NCBI RefSeq assembly: GCF_000427645.1
Contig: NZ_KE386571.1
Location: 3,210,395-3,274,394 of the forward strand
DNA from: Sphingomonas phyllosphaerae FA2
Lineage (GTDB): Bacteria; Pseudomonadota; Alphaproteobacteria; Sphingomonadales; Sphingomonadaceae
Length of the DNA stretch: 64,000 nt
Direction: 5' to 3'
Shown: piece after piece, positions 50,795 to 60,409 of the stretch
Layout: each line of letters opens with the position of its first letter
How positions within the stretch are numbered: position 1 is the first letter of the stretch
The notes under the pieces: generated by a model
What the model was told of the DNA's origin: nothing
The model's database searches: none
What the model saw: only the letters and a program-made list of their open reading frames with translations
Made by a program: the position numbers and the translations under genes

Positions 50795-51936
50795 CAGCGC
50801 GTGCCGACCAGTTGACGGTAGAGCCGTTCGGTCTCGTCGATCATGCGCATTCCGTTCACCTCGTTGCTGCGCCGCGCGGCGGCGGCGGCCATCGCGGCGC
50901 GCGCGTCCGCATCGGTACCGATCAGGGTTGCGGCCTCGACCAGCCGGTCGACCACCGCTTCGTCATTCGCGACGATCATGCCGCAGCCGGTGTCGCCGAT
51001 CACATCCTGCGCGCCCGCCACCTCGGTGGTGACGATCGGGACATGCGCGGCGAGGCTTTCGAGCAGGACGTAGGACAGCCCCTCGTAGCGGCTGGTCATC
51101 ATCACCGCGTCGAAGGCGGGCAGATAGTCCTGCGCCTTGGCGGAGCGTTTCCAGATGAAGCGATCCGCCATGCCGGAGGCGGCGAGGTCCTGCTCGACCG
51201 CCTCGGCGCATTCGCCGTCGCCCAGCAAGACCGCGCGCAGCGCCGGCACCTGCGTCATGGCGCGACGCATCGCCTCGACAAAGCGCTCGGGCGCTTTCTG
51301 ATAGGAAAGCCGTCCGACGAAGCCGATCACCGGCGCATCGTCGGGCAGGCCCAGCGCGGCGCGCGCCTGCGCACGCGTCACGTCGGGAATGGTGATGACG
51401 CCGTTGCGGATCAGGTGGCAGCGGCCGTCGGCGATATGCAGCTTGCGCGCGAACGCCAGCTCCTCGCTGGACACCGCGATCAGCGCATCGGTGCGCGTCA
51501 GCCCGAGCGCGATCTCCGCGCCGTTGAACAACACCCGCGCGGGCAGCGAGGCGCCGGCATCGAGCCCGCGGAAGGCGTGCGGCGTATAGACGCGCTTCGC
51601 CCCGCCGACATCGGCGAGCCGGACCAGTGCGCCCGCCTTCGAACTATGGCCGTGAACGATATCGAACGGCCCGGCGCGGCGCACCGCGACGCCCAGCGCG
51701 CGCGCCGAGGCGAAATCGTGCAGCCCGAGCGAGCGGTGCATCTCCAGCGGTTCGGCAGTGATCGGCAAGGCGGCGATTTCCGCCAGGTGCCGCGCCTCGG
51801 CACGCACCGCCGAATAGATCAGGTGAACGTGATGGCCGCGCGCCTGGAACGCGCCGGCAAGATCGAGGACGTGGCGGCTGGCACCGCCGCCGCCCGCCTC
51901 GATCACGAGACAGATGCGCAGGGGCGCCCCCGTCAT
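50794..51936 (-). CDS. GT4-family glycosyltransferase
   Basis: 380 aa, first gene of the minus-strand operon. EAGGGGASRHVLDLAGAFQ, then FDIVHGHSSKAGALVR and the GT4 end region MTSRYEGLSYVLLESLAAHVP. The overall layout is that of WcaJ-partner/EpsD-type transferases. The 200-nt gap to the beta-helix gene (51937-52136) contains no recognisable gene. Confidence 0.88.
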   Translation of the reverse strand: MTGAPLRICLVIEAGGGGASRHVLDLAGAFQARGHHVHLIYSAVRAEARHLAEIAALPITAEPLEMHRSLGLHDFASARALGVAVRRAGPFDIVHGHSSKAGALVRLADVGGAKRVYTPHAFRGLDAGASLPARVLFNGAEIALGLTRTDALIAVSSEELAFARKLHIADGRCHLIRNGVITIPDVTRAQARAALGLPDDAPVIGFVGRLSYQKAPERFVEAMRRAMTQVPALRAVLLGDGECAEAVEQDLAASGMADRFIWKRSAKAQDYLPAFDAVMMTSRYEGLSYVLLESLAAHVPIVTTEVAGAQDVIGDTGCGMIVANDEAVVDRLVEAATLIGTDADARAAMAAAAARRSNEVNGMRMIDETERLYRQLVGTR

Positions 51937-52136
51937 CGTCCTGCCGCCATCGCCGCCACGCAGGCCCCGCCGCCGTTTCGCGACGACATCCCACGCTTGG
52001 GCACAACCCGTTGCACCAGCTCAAACTCCCTGCCGTATTATGAACACGGCCGCTCGTCCCGGCGGCAGCCTCGCACGCCGCGCCTTCTAGCCGTGTGGTT
52101 CCGCCACGCGCAAGCGCGTAACGATCCGGCGTGTGG

Positions 52137-53939
52137 TCAGCGCGAGGAGTCGGTGTCGACGCGCGCGGTGTTCGAAGGATCGATCCACACCCCGCTGCCC
52201 GCGGCGACATAGGCGGTCTTGGCGGGCAGCCGCGCCAGCCCGGTGGCGACGTCGGCGCGATCCGCCAGCATCCGCATCGTGCCCGGCTGACGCGCGAAGC
52301 GGCTGCAGCTATTGTCCTTCAGCACGACATCGGCGGCGTTCGACACCGCGATACACCCCTGGTCGACGCCGTCGATCTGGTTGTCGCGGATCAGCAGCCC
52401 GGCGTTGAGCGGCCCGGGGGCGAGCGGCGCCTGCCCGCCGGGGCCGTTGCCCGCCAGCTCGCCGAAGACGGTGATCGCCGCCCAGACCCGGCCCGGCCGT
52501 GTATCCTGCCCGGTATCGGCGATGCGGTTGTTCGCGACGACGACGTTATAGGCGCCCGCGCCTTCCTTCCACGCGGCGCTGGTGAGCAGGCGGATCGCAT
52601 TGTAGCGCAAGCCGGCGAACTGATTGTCCTTGATCAACCCGTTGGGCGCCTGCGCCAGCACGCCGTGGCAGATGCAATCCGCCATCCGGTTGCCCACGAT
52701 CGCATAGCGTTGCGACAGCAGGTCGAGGTTGCGCGCATAGCGGGCCGCACCGGCATCCACCGGCGTGGTGAAGGTCACGCGCATCCGCCCGGCGGGATCA
52801 CGCGGCGCGCGCGTGGCGACGTCGGCGGTGCCGAGCAATTGCAGCCCGGCGTCGAACAGCGCCAGCCGCGCGCCCGGATAGACGCGCGCCGTGGCGCCCG
52901 ACAGCGTGGCGGTGCGCCCGCCAGCGTCGACGCTGGCGTCGATGATCGGGCTGGCGATGTTGATCGCATCGTCGCCGGTGCCGGTGAAATCGCTGTCCTC
53001 GACCAGAATGTCGCCGCCGGCCGCCGTGACGTGGAAGCCGTCATAGGCGATCGCGCTGCCGCCCCCGCCCAGCCTGGCGCCGACGATCGCCAGCCCGCGG
53101 CCCATCAGGTCGGCGACGATCCCGCCGCCCGCCGAATCGCGCACCGTGACATGATCGAGAATGATGTCGTGCGAGACCGGCTTGTCGCCCGGATCGCCGA
53201 TGCGGATCGCGCCGCCCTTGTACCAGGTGAGCTTCACCTGCACCGGGGCGCCCGGCGCGAAATCGCCGAGCCCGCCGGGCAGCATCCCGCCCGCGCCGAG
53301 CGCCTTGCCCTGCTTTCCGAACAGCGTGCGCACGCCGGCGGGGCCGGCGGCCGAAACCTGATAGATCGGTGCGCCGGCGTCGGGAGCGGGGCCGGAGAAG
53401 GCGAGCCGCCCGCCCGAGACGCGCGCCTTCACCACTGGTGGTCGCGCATAGCCGACCGACAGGCCGCGCAACGTGACGCGCGCCGCATTGGAGATGAGGA
53501 TCCCGTCGCCCCATTGCGCGAACACGAGTTGCGCGCCCGGCCCGTCGATCAGCACGTCGCTGAGCCCGTCGAGCGCCAGCGCCGGTGGACCACCCGCGAT
53601 GGGCCAGGTGCCGGCGGCCAGCCGCAGCGTGCCGCCCCCCGCCGCACGCAGTCGCGCGAGCGCCGCAGCGATCGCGGGGCCGTTGTCGCCGGGTGTCGGA
53701 TCGAGCGCGATCACCGGCCGTCCCGCGACGCGCGGCGCCAGCACCGCCAGCGTGACCGGGCGTCCGTCCGCCCCCGTCCAGGTGCGGCGCAAGCCGTCGC
53801 CGCTGGCAGGGGACTGGCGCGGATTGGTCGCCAGCGCAGCCCAGTCCGCAGTGGCGCTTTGGGATGGCGCAGGGGTGCAGCAGGTCGCCACCAGCACGGT
53901 GAGTGCGGCAGGGAAGCGGAATGCGAGAAGACGGGACAA
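52137..53939 (-). CDS. right-handed parallel beta-helix protein, probable lipoprotein
   Basis: 600 aa from TTG 53939 with a very good GGAGGG site. The N-terminus ends VLVATCC, usable as a lipobox. The rest shows the repeated short strands and Asn/Asp turns of a pectate-lyase-like beta helix, for example GDILVEDSDFTGTGDDAINIAS and CICHGVLAQAPNGLIKDNQ. GDDAIN recalls GH28/polysaccharide lyase active sites. With a polymerase next to it, it may be a lyase, epimerase or length-trimming enzyme for the exopolysaccharide. Confidence 0.72.
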   Translation of the reverse strand: MSRLLAFRFPAALTVLVATCCTPAPSQSATADWAALATNPRQSPASGDGLRRTWTGADGRPVTLAVLAPRVAGRPVIALDPTPGDNGPAIAAALARLRAAGGGTLRLAAGTWPIAGGPPALALDGLSDVLIDGPGAQLVFAQWGDGILISNAARVTLRGLSVGYARPPVVKARVSGGRLAFSGPAPDAGAPIYQVSAAGPAGVRTLFGKQGKALGAGGMLPGGLGDFAPGAPVQVKLTWYKGGAIRIGDPGDKPVSHDIILDHVTVRDSAGGGIVADLMGRGLAIVGARLGGGGSAIAYDGFHVTAAGGDILVEDSDFTGTGDDAINIASPIIDASVDAGGRTATLSGATARVYPGARLALFDAGLQLLGTADVATRAPRDPAGRMRVTFTTPVDAGAARYARNLDLLSQRYAIVGNRMADCICHGVLAQAPNGLIKDNQFAGLRYNAIRLLTSAAWKEGAGAYNVVVANNRIADTGQDTRPGRVWAAITVFGELAGNGPGGQAPLAPGPLNAGLLIRDNQIDGVDQGCIAVSNAADVVLKDNSCSRFARQPGTMRMLADRADVATGLARLPAKTAYVAAGSGVWIDPSNTARVDTDSSR

Positions 53940-54142
53940 GGGAACCCTCCACGATAGGCATCATCTACATAGCGCGAGCCCGGACGTGCGGGCACGCGGA
54001 CGCTCCGCAGATCGACGGTTCCCTGCGCCGCCTTGCCGCATTTCGTCGAGCGTCCCAATGCGCCAACATGTCACGCGGTTGCGTGTATGGTGCAGTGCAC
54101 GCTATCAGCGGCGCCATCAGAAAAGGCGTAAGGACCAGCATA

Positions 54143-55633
54143 ATGGCGCTCGTAGGCGGAGACCGATTGCCGTCCGCACGGCGCGCGCCCGCGGGGCGCG
54201 TACCCTTCGTGCCTTATGGTACGCGGGCCAAGGCGTTCGGCGGCATGTTCGCGCTCCACTTCGCGTTGGGCGCGGCGATCGCGTTCGGCGCGGTGACCGC
54301 CCCGTCGGCGGCCTGGGCCTATCTGGCGTTGCTGCTGTTCGGATCGATGTCGTTCGGGCTGCTGCGGACGTCGCCCGCCACGTTCCTGCTGTTCGTGCCG
54401 TTGATCGCGTTGCGGATCACCGAGTTCATCTCGGGCGCGGCGATCGAGGGCGGCGCGTACATGGTCGAAACCGAGATCACCGGTCGCGCGACGGGCGCGT
54501 TTGCGCGATTGTTCCTGATCTACGTGCTCTTCTTCCTGACGGCGACCATCGTGGTCGAGGCGTCGTGGCCGCGATTGAAGCCGCTGTTCCGCGAGGCGCC
54601 GACCCGCTGGCTGCCGCAAGGACGGCTGATCTCGATGGGGTTGCTGGTCGTGATGCTGGCGGCCACGGCCTATCTGGTGCGGCTGGGCCTCAACAACGGC
54701 TTCCCGCTGATCTCGCACCTCGACCGGTTCGAATATCTCAACAAGATCAACTCGCCGATCTACTCGGGCTGGATGACAAACCGGACGGTGCTGGCGCCGT
54801 TCATGGGGGCGCTGTTCTGCGTTCCCGCCTATCGGTTGCGAGCCGCGCTGTTCCTGGTGTGGATGCTGGCGCTGTCGGTGCTGTTCGGCGAGAAGTTCAC
54901 GTCGTTGTTGATGCTTCTCAGCATCTTCGCGATCCCGGTCGGGCTGGTCCATATCGCCAACGACCGTTCGATCCCGACCGGTGCGATCGGCGGGATCGCG
55001 GTGGCGGTGGTGGTCATCACAGTGCCCGCGGTGCTGATCGCCTATGGCGCGCTCACCAACTTCGACAATGCGGTCCAGAGATACGGGCAGCGCGTCGCGT
55101 TGCAGGGGCAGCTCTGGTATGTCGCGGACGACAAATATCTGGCGACGACGCGGCTGGACGACCGCGCGATCGGCGCGGACGTCGCGTCGTGGATGCAACC
55201 GGGCGAGCAGAATGCCGAGGGCGCGGGAACGCGATTCGGCCTGTACTACGTCATGCAGCGCTTCACCGCGTCGCGGCTGCTGGGCTGGGCGATGGAAGGC
55301 GGCACCGGATTCGTCTTCTCGCTCTATCCCTATCTGTTGATGACGATGGGGATCATCGGGCTCTTGCTCGTCTCCTCGATCATCGCCGCGTTCCACGCCT
55401 TCGTCATGCGGATGGTGGCGCAGACGATCGCGGAGAGTAACTGGATCGCCTCGATCCTGTTCGGTCGCGCGATGAGCTCGCTGTACGGGGGCTATACGAC
55501 CGGCTTCCTGTGGAATTTCTTCGGGATCAAGAATCTGGTGACGATCGCCGTCGCGCTGTTCCTGACGTGGGAAGGGCAGCGGCGCGACAGCCGGGTGCGC
55601 CGGATGATGCAGACGCTGGCGCGTCGCCGCTGA
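54143..55633 (+). CDS. polytopic polysaccharide polymerase-like protein
   Basis: 496 aa from ATG 54143 (AAGGA upstream). About eleven membrane segments, with a long extracytoplasmic loop around WMQPGEQNAEGAGTRFGLYYV. The layout is Wzy-like; sequence identity to a named family was not established by eye. It lies between the beta-helix gene and the GH26/RTX gene, so it probably polymerises the same exopolysaccharide. A second Wzy-like domain exists at 24761. Confidence 0.72.
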   Translation: MALVGGDRLPSARRAPAGRVPFVPYGTRAKAFGGMFALHFALGAAIAFGAVTAPSAAWAYLALLLFGSMSFGLLRTSPATFLLFVPLIALRITEFISGAAIEGGAYMVETEITGRATGAFARLFLIYVLFFLTATIVVEASWPRLKPLFREAPTRWLPQGRLISMGLLVVMLAATAYLVRLGLNNGFPLISHLDRFEYLNKINSPIYSGWMTNRTVLAPFMGALFCVPAYRLRAALFLVWMLALSVLFGEKFTSLLMLLSIFAIPVGLVHIANDRSIPTGAIGGIAVAVVVITVPAVLIAYGALTNFDNAVQRYGQRVALQGQLWYVADDKYLATTRLDDRAIGADVASWMQPGEQNAEGAGTRFGLYYVMQRFTASRLLGWAMEGGTGFVFSLYPYLLMTMGIIGLLLVSSIIAAFHAFVMRMVAQTIAESNWIASILFGRAMSSLYGGYTTGFLWNFFGIKNLVTIAVALFLTWEGQRRDSRVRRMMQTLARRR

Positions 55634-55639
55634 TCGCGC

Positions 55640-55666
55640 GCCCCGGCCCCCGTTCCGGGCCGGGGC
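55640..55666 (+). terminator. GC-rich hairpin after the polymerase gene
   Basis: GCCCCGGCCC pairs with GGGCCGGGGC over a short loop, 7 nt past the stop. No T tract follows. Confidence 0.5.
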
Positions 55667-55788
55667 GAATGCCGTACGCGCCAAGATGCTAGGCGCGTAG
55701 TTAACTTGCCATAAACCTCACTTATAAAGGTGATCGTGGGGCGTGCTTGGTATCGGGGGATATCAGGCATGGGTGGGAAGTATTCGGC

Positions 55789-58398
55789 ATGTTGAGCTCT
55801 GTCTACAACGCGTTCAGCGTTGATGATTACTTGAAGGATCAGGCGTGGGCGGGCGGAAAGCTCGACGCAATCCAGTTGCATGGCGGTACCGCGGGCTGGA
55901 AAGACTGGCTGTCGTCGGTGCAGTGGCAGGCCGACATGTTCGCCAATCAGGACGTGTCGATCATGTGGTCGATCCCGCTGATCCCGTACGGCGCTAAGCT
56001 GGGCGACGCGGGCGCGGGCAAATACGACGCCAATTATCTGGCGATGGCCAAGCAACTGGTCGCGTCGTCGGCCGGCGATGACAAGATCTATGTGCGGCTG
56101 GGCTGGGAATTCAACGGCAAGGGCTGGAATTCGTCGTCCGCAGTCGGCGAGCCGGACAATTACGCTGCGGCGTTCCGCAAGTTCGTCGATGCGGCGCGTA
56201 CGGTGTCGGACAAATTCGTCTTTGAATGGTGCCCCGGGCTCGACGTGTGGGACATGAATCCCGAAGACGCGTATCCGGGCGACAAGTATGTCGACGTGAT
56301 CGGCGTCGACATGTATTATAACACCGCCTGGCACAACAAGGATCCGGTCAAGGCGTTCGACTGGTTCGTGAAGCAGCCCTATGGTCTGCAATGGCAGCAG
56401 GACTTCGCCGCGGCGCACGGCAAGGAAACCGCGGTCGCCGAATGGGGCATCAACACGGACTCGCCCGAATTCGTGAAGCTGGCCATGCAGTGGATGGCCG
56501 ACCACGACATGGTGTACCAGAATTACTGGGATTCGAACGCGGCATTTCCGGGTGAGCTAAGCAAGGGCCAGTACAAGCAGGCCGCGGCCGCCTATCTGTC
56601 GATGCTCGATCAGGTCGCCAAGCCTTCCGACGCGGTGACGCGCGTGTCGGCGATCGACAATTACCTGCGTGCGGGCGAGGTCGCGCTGACGCTGACCGGC
56701 GATGCGATCAAGGGCTCGGGCAACGCCGACCACAATGTCATCACCGGCAACGCGATGGACAACGACCTGTTCGGCGGCGCGGGCAACGACAAGATCTATG
56801 GCGGCGCGGGCAACGATCGCCTTGACGGCGGCACCGGCGCGGACACGCTGGTCGGCGGCACGGGCAACGACACCTATATCGTCGACCATGTCGGCGACAA
56901 GGTGGTGGAGCGCGCCGGCGAGGGGATCGACACGGTCTATTCCAAGGTCGACTACACGTTGGGCGACAATGTCGAGAACCTGTATCTGGTGAGCGGCGCG
57001 ACCAAGGGGACCGGCAACGCGCTCGACAACGCGCTGTACGGCACCTCGGCGGGCGACGTGCTGAGCGGGCTGGACGGCAACGACACGCTCAACGGCTATG
57101 CCGGTGACGATGCGCTGTTCGGCGGCAACGGCAACGACAAGCTGTTCGGCAACGAGGGCAACGATTATCTCGACGGCGGCGCGGGCGCGGACACGATGGA
57201 CGGCGGCACCGGCAACGACACCTATGTCGTCGACGATGCCGGGGACGTGGTGCGCGAGAGCATCGCCGGAACCAGCGGCGGGACCGACACCGTCTACAGC
57301 TCGATCGACTATACGCTGACCGCCAATGTCGAGCATCTGTACCTGACCGGCAACGCGCGGGTCGGCAACGGCAATGCGCTGAACAACGGGCTGAACGGCA
57401 CCGCGGGCAACGACATCCTGCATGGCATGGGCGGCGACGATTATCTCTGGGGCAATGCCGGAGACGACCAGTTGTTCGGCGATCAGGGCAACGACTGGCT
57501 GTACGGCGGGGCGGGCAACGACCGGCTCGACGGCGGCGCGGGCGCCGACACGATGGACGGCGGCGCGGGCGACGACACCTATATCGTCGATAATGCCGGC
57601 GACGTGGTGATCGAGAGCGCGGGCGCGGGCAGCGGCTATGACACCGTCTATGCGCTGGTGAACTACACGCTGAGCGCCAATGTCGAGGCGCTGTACCTGA
57701 CCAACAATGCGCGGATCGGCACCGGCAACGCGCTGGACAACGCGCTGTACGGCACCAATTTCGCCGACACGCTGTTCGGGCTGGCCGGGAACGACGTGCT
57801 GAGGGGCTATGCCGGCGACGACACGTTGCTGGGCGGCGCGGGCGACGACACGCTCTATGGCCATGAGGGCAACGACTATCTCGACGGCGGCACCGGCGCG
57901 GACACGATGGAGGGCGGGGTCGGCGACGACACCTATGTCGTCGACAATATCGGCGACCGCGTGATCGAATATTACACCAACGGGCAGGGCGGCGTGGACA
58001 CCGTGCTGTCGTCGATCGACTATACGCTGGGCGCCAATGTCGAGAATCTGACGCTGACCGGCAATGCGCTGAGCGCCACCGGCAATGCGCTGGACAATGT
58101 CATCCGCGGCAACGCCAAGGACAATGTCATTACCGGCGGCGCGGGCAATGACACGCTGTATGGCGGCGGCGGCGCGGATCATTTCGTATTCGCGAAAGGG
58201 TCGGGGAAGGACGTGATTGCCGATTTCGGCAAGGGCGATCACATCGATCTCGGCGCCTACGACCTGTCGGCGGCACCGACCGTCAGCAACGTCCAGGGCG
58301 GTACGTTGATCGACCTGGGCGGCGGCGACACGATCCTGGTGTCAGGAGTGACTGCTAACCATCTGGTGTTCAATGACGGAAGCTTCGGCTTCATCTGA
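55789..58398 (+). CDS. GH26-like glycosidase with RTX calcium-binding repeats, probable type I secreted
   Basis: 869 aa from ATG 55789 (GGGAAG upstream). Residues ~1-290 resemble GH26 beta-mannanase-type enzymes: acid/base Glu in YVRLGWEFNGKGWNS and nucleophile Glu in TAVAEWGINTDS. The rest is RTX: GGxGxDxLx nonapeptides in blocks separated by four TY(I/V)VD..GD..-ESxGxDTVYS..YTL..NVE.LYLT modules. There is no Sec signal, so ABC-type export with a C-terminal signal is expected; no transporter genes are nearby. With an EPS cluster it may trim or process the capsule. Confidence 0.82.
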   Translation: MLSSVYNAFSVDDYLKDQAWAGGKLDAIQLHGGTAGWKDWLSSVQWQADMFANQDVSIMWSIPLIPYGAKLGDAGAGKYDANYLAMAKQLVASSAGDDKIYVRLGWEFNGKGWNSSSAVGEPDNYAAAFRKFVDAARTVSDKFVFEWCPGLDVWDMNPEDAYPGDKYVDVIGVDMYYNTAWHNKDPVKAFDWFVKQPYGLQWQQDFAAAHGKETAVAEWGINTDSPEFVKLAMQWMADHDMVYQNYWDSNAAFPGELSKGQYKQAAAAYLSMLDQVAKPSDAVTRVSAIDNYLRAGEVALTLTGDAIKGSGNADHNVITGNAMDNDLFGGAGNDKIYGGAGNDRLDGGTGADTLVGGTGNDTYIVDHVGDKVVERAGEGIDTVYSKVDYTLGDNVENLYLVSGATKGTGNALDNALYGTSAGDVLSGLDGNDTLNGYAGDDALFGGNGNDKLFGNEGNDYLDGGAGADTMDGGTGNDTYVVDDAGDVVRESIAGTSGGTDTVYSSIDYTLTANVEHLYLTGNARVGNGNALNNGLNGTAGNDILHGMGGDDYLWGNAGDDQLFGDQGNDWLYGGAGNDRLDGGAGADTMDGGAGDDTYIVDNAGDVVIESAGAGSGYDTVYALVNYTLSANVEALYLTNNARIGTGNALDNALYGTNFADTLFGLAGNDVLRGYAGDDTLLGGAGDDTLYGHEGNDYLDGGTGADTMEGGVGDDTYVVDNIGDRVIEYYTNGQGGVDTVLSSIDYTLGANVENLTLTGNALSATGNALDNVIRGNAKDNVITGGAGNDTLYGGGGADHFVFAKGSGKDVIADFGKGDHIDLGAYDLSAAPTVSNVQGGTLIDLGGGDTILVSGVTANHLVFNDGSFGFI
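56700..58190 (+). repeat. RTX-coding DNA repeats inside the GH26-like gene
   Basis: Four ~350-bp modules (near 56875, 57220, 57580, 57935) encode a TYVVD...GNALDN unit, separated by glycine/aspartate nonapeptide blocks. The high identity between modules makes this stretch prone to unequal recombination and to assembly collapse. Confidence 0.8.
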
Positions 58399-58574
58399 GC
58401 GACGAATCATTCGTGCGGGCGCAACAACCGTCGTCCGCACGGGTGGTTCCCATCGTGATACACATTGTCGAAAAGCGTCCCGATGTCGGGCAACGTTAAC
58501 AATAAGCGTTTCTTGTCTATGATATAGCGCCTCTCCATTCTGTTCGCACAGGTAGCGTAACAGGGATGTAATGT

Positions 58575-59291
58575 ATGAAGAGGGTCTGGGTGGGCGCCGT
58601 CGCGGCGCTGACGATGGCGGTGCCGGCCGCGGCGGCGCCGACGACGGTGACGGTCACCGGCTCGGTGATGAGCGGCATCGATGCGGGCGGCCAGTTCGGG
58701 GTTGCGGGTGCCAGCCTGGCGGGACGGCCGTTCAGTGCGATCTTCACGATCGACCAGGCGGCGGGCAGCTCGCTGAACGAGACGGCGACGTCGTCGTACC
58801 TGGCGGGCATGGGCGCGGCATCGCCGATCAGCGCGGTGCTGACGATCGGTTCGGCGAGCTATCGCTTCGCGGGTTCCCAGAACGGTCTGGTGCGCGTCAC
58901 CGATGCGGCCGGTAACGGCGGCACGGATTCGGCAATGTTCTTCGTCGACGATACGGATCTGTCGCAGCAGCCCAACGACAATACACTGCTGAGCCTCGGC
59001 TTCGACACGCTGCGCAACGTGCTGTCCAGCCCCGGCTTTACTGCGGTGGCGGTGAGCGATTTGAACCTGTCCGACAATGCCAAGGGCGTGGTCAAGATCG
59101 CCAACCGCGACGCGACGACGGGGGCCTTCGGCACGCCGACGGTAGCCGATCTATCGATCGAGACGATCCGCGCGACCGTCACCTCGCCGGTGCCGGAGCC
59201 CGCGACCTGGGCGATGATGGTTGCCGGGTTCGCGATGGCGGGCGTCGCGCTGCGCCGCCGCCGCGTGGACGCACGGGTGCGCTTCGCCTAG
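58575..59291 (+). CDS. PEP-CTERM sorting-domain protein
   Basis: 238 aa with a signal peptide (VGAVAALTMAVPAAAAP). A Ser/Thr-rich beta-type body is followed by VPEPATWAMMVAGFAMAGVALRRRR at the C-terminus: PEP motif, membrane segment and basic cluster recognised by exosortase. The stop TAG at 59289-59291 uses the first base of the adjacent 266-bp inverted-repeat element. The last residues (VDARVRFA) may be insertion-altered. No exosortase gene in the window. Confidence 0.88.
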   Translation: MKRVWVGAVAALTMAVPAAAAPTTVTVTGSVMSGIDAGGQFGVAGASLAGRPFSAIFTIDQAAGSSLNETATSSYLAGMGAASPISAVLTIGSASYRFAGSQNGLVRVTDAAGNGGTDSAMFFVDDTDLSQQPNDNTLLSLGFDTLRNVLSSPGFTAVAVSDLNLSDNAKGVVKIANRDATTGAFGTPTVADLSIETIRATVTSPVPEPATWAMMVAGFAMAGVALRRRRVDARVRFA

Positions 59292-59556
59292 GGTCTGTAC
59301 TCAACCGCAACAAGGATCGTGATCGCCCGTGGAAGGCCGCCCACGAGGAGTGCAGCGCAGTCGGGTAGCAGAGCTACCCGCAAGCAAGCGACGACGCTGG
59401 GCGGCCTTCCACGGGCGACCGCTACGCGGCGGGCGGCTTTTGGCGCCATGCGGCGTCGCGCGTCGGTCACGATGCGAGAGCATCGCTCCCTCCTTGCTCC
59501 TAGCCTGGCGCCAAAATCCGCTCCGTCACGACCTTGTTGCGATTGAGTACAGACCC
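59291..59556. mobile_element. MITE-like element with nested hairpins
   Basis: 266 bp bounded by 25-bp inverted repeats (GGGTCTGTACTCAACCGCAACAAGG at 59291-59315, inverse with one mismatch at 59532-59556) and flanked by TA on both sides. Inside are a perfect 21-bp inverted repeat (59323-59343/59398-59418), an 11-bp perfect one within 59434-59448/59506-59520, and a CGATGC/GCATCG hairpin at 59470-59485. No transposase is present. The end sequence recalls IS5-type ends, but the parental IS is not identified. Reading frames here are not genes. Confidence 0.8.
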
Positions 59557-59587
59557 TAAGCCCTCCGGAGCTTAGGAAAGGTCGTCG

Positions 59588-60409
59588 GTGCGGTTGTTCG
59601 TCTTCGGGCTGGGGTATGCGGCGCGCGCGGTCGTGGACGCGGCAGGCGCGCCGTTCCTCGCCACGACGCGCGATGGCCGTGATGCCACGATCCGCTTCGA
59701 CGACGAAGACGCGGTGCTGGCGGGGTTGGCGGCAAGTACGCATGTGCTGTCGTCGGTGCCGCCCGACGACACTGGCGACCCGGTGCTGCGTCGATACGAG
59801 GCGGCAATCGCCGGACGCTGGCTCGGCTATCTCTCCTCCACCGGGGTGTACGGCGATACCGGCGGCGCGTGGGTCGACGAGAGCGCCGCAGCCGATCGCG
59901 GGCGTCGCCCGCTGCGCAACGTCGCCGATGCGGCGTGGTGTTCGCTGGGCGCGCGGGTGTTCCGGCTGCCGGGCATTTACGGGCCGGGCCGATCGCCGCT
60001 GAACCGCGTTGCGGGCGGCGAGGCGCATCGGACCGGGATCGCCGGGCAGGTGTTCAGCCGCGTGCATGTCGACGATCTGGCGCGGGGGGTGATTGGCGGG
60101 TTCGATGCGCCGGCGGGTGCCTATAATCTTTCCGACGACGAGCCGGCGGCGCAGGACGCGGTCGTCGGCTATGCCGCGCAGTTGCTGGGTGTCGCGCCGC
60201 CGCCGATCGTGCCGCTGGAGCAGTTGTCACCAGCGGCGCGCGGCTTCCATGCCGAGAACCGACGGGTGGCGAACGGCAAGGCGAAGCGGGTGCTGCACTG
60301 GCGGCCGCGCTACCTCGATTATCGCGCCGGTCTGCGCGCCCTGAGCGCCACCACCAGCCCGACCGCGGCCAGCGCGGCACCGGCCGCGGCGAGCGTCGTC
60401 CAGCGATAA
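59588..60409 (+). CDS. NAD(P)-binding SDR-like protein
   Basis: 273 aa from GTG 59588 (GGAAAGG upstream). N-terminal FVFGLGYAARAV is a Rossmann glycine motif of the atypical SDR type, and YLSSTGVYGDTGGAWVDE and RLPGIYGPGRSPLN are SDR blocks. The Tyr-Lys pair is not obvious. It begins 32 nt after the MITE-like element. Its last 30 codons (Ala/Ser/Thr-rich) overlap the 3' end of the convergent EamA gene, so the frame may have lost an earlier stop. Confidence 0.77.
   Translation: MRLFVFGLGYAARAVVDAAGAPFLATTRDGRDATIRFDDEDAVLAGLAASTHVLSSVPPDDTGDPVLRRYEAAIAGRWLGYLSSTGVYGDTGGAWVDESAAADRGRRPLRNVADAAWCSLGARVFRLPGIYGPGRSPLNRVAGGEAHRTGIAGQVFSRVHVDDLARGVIGGFDAPAGAYNLSDDEPAAQDAVVGYAAQLLGVAPPPIVPLEQLSPAARGFHAENRRVANGKAKRVLHWRPRYLDYRAGLRALSATTSPTAASAAPAAASVVQR

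Noticed and set aside
56557..58242. A 561-aa open frame antisense to the RTX region
   Set aside because: It is the reverse reading of repetitive glycine/aspartate codons and has no independent features.
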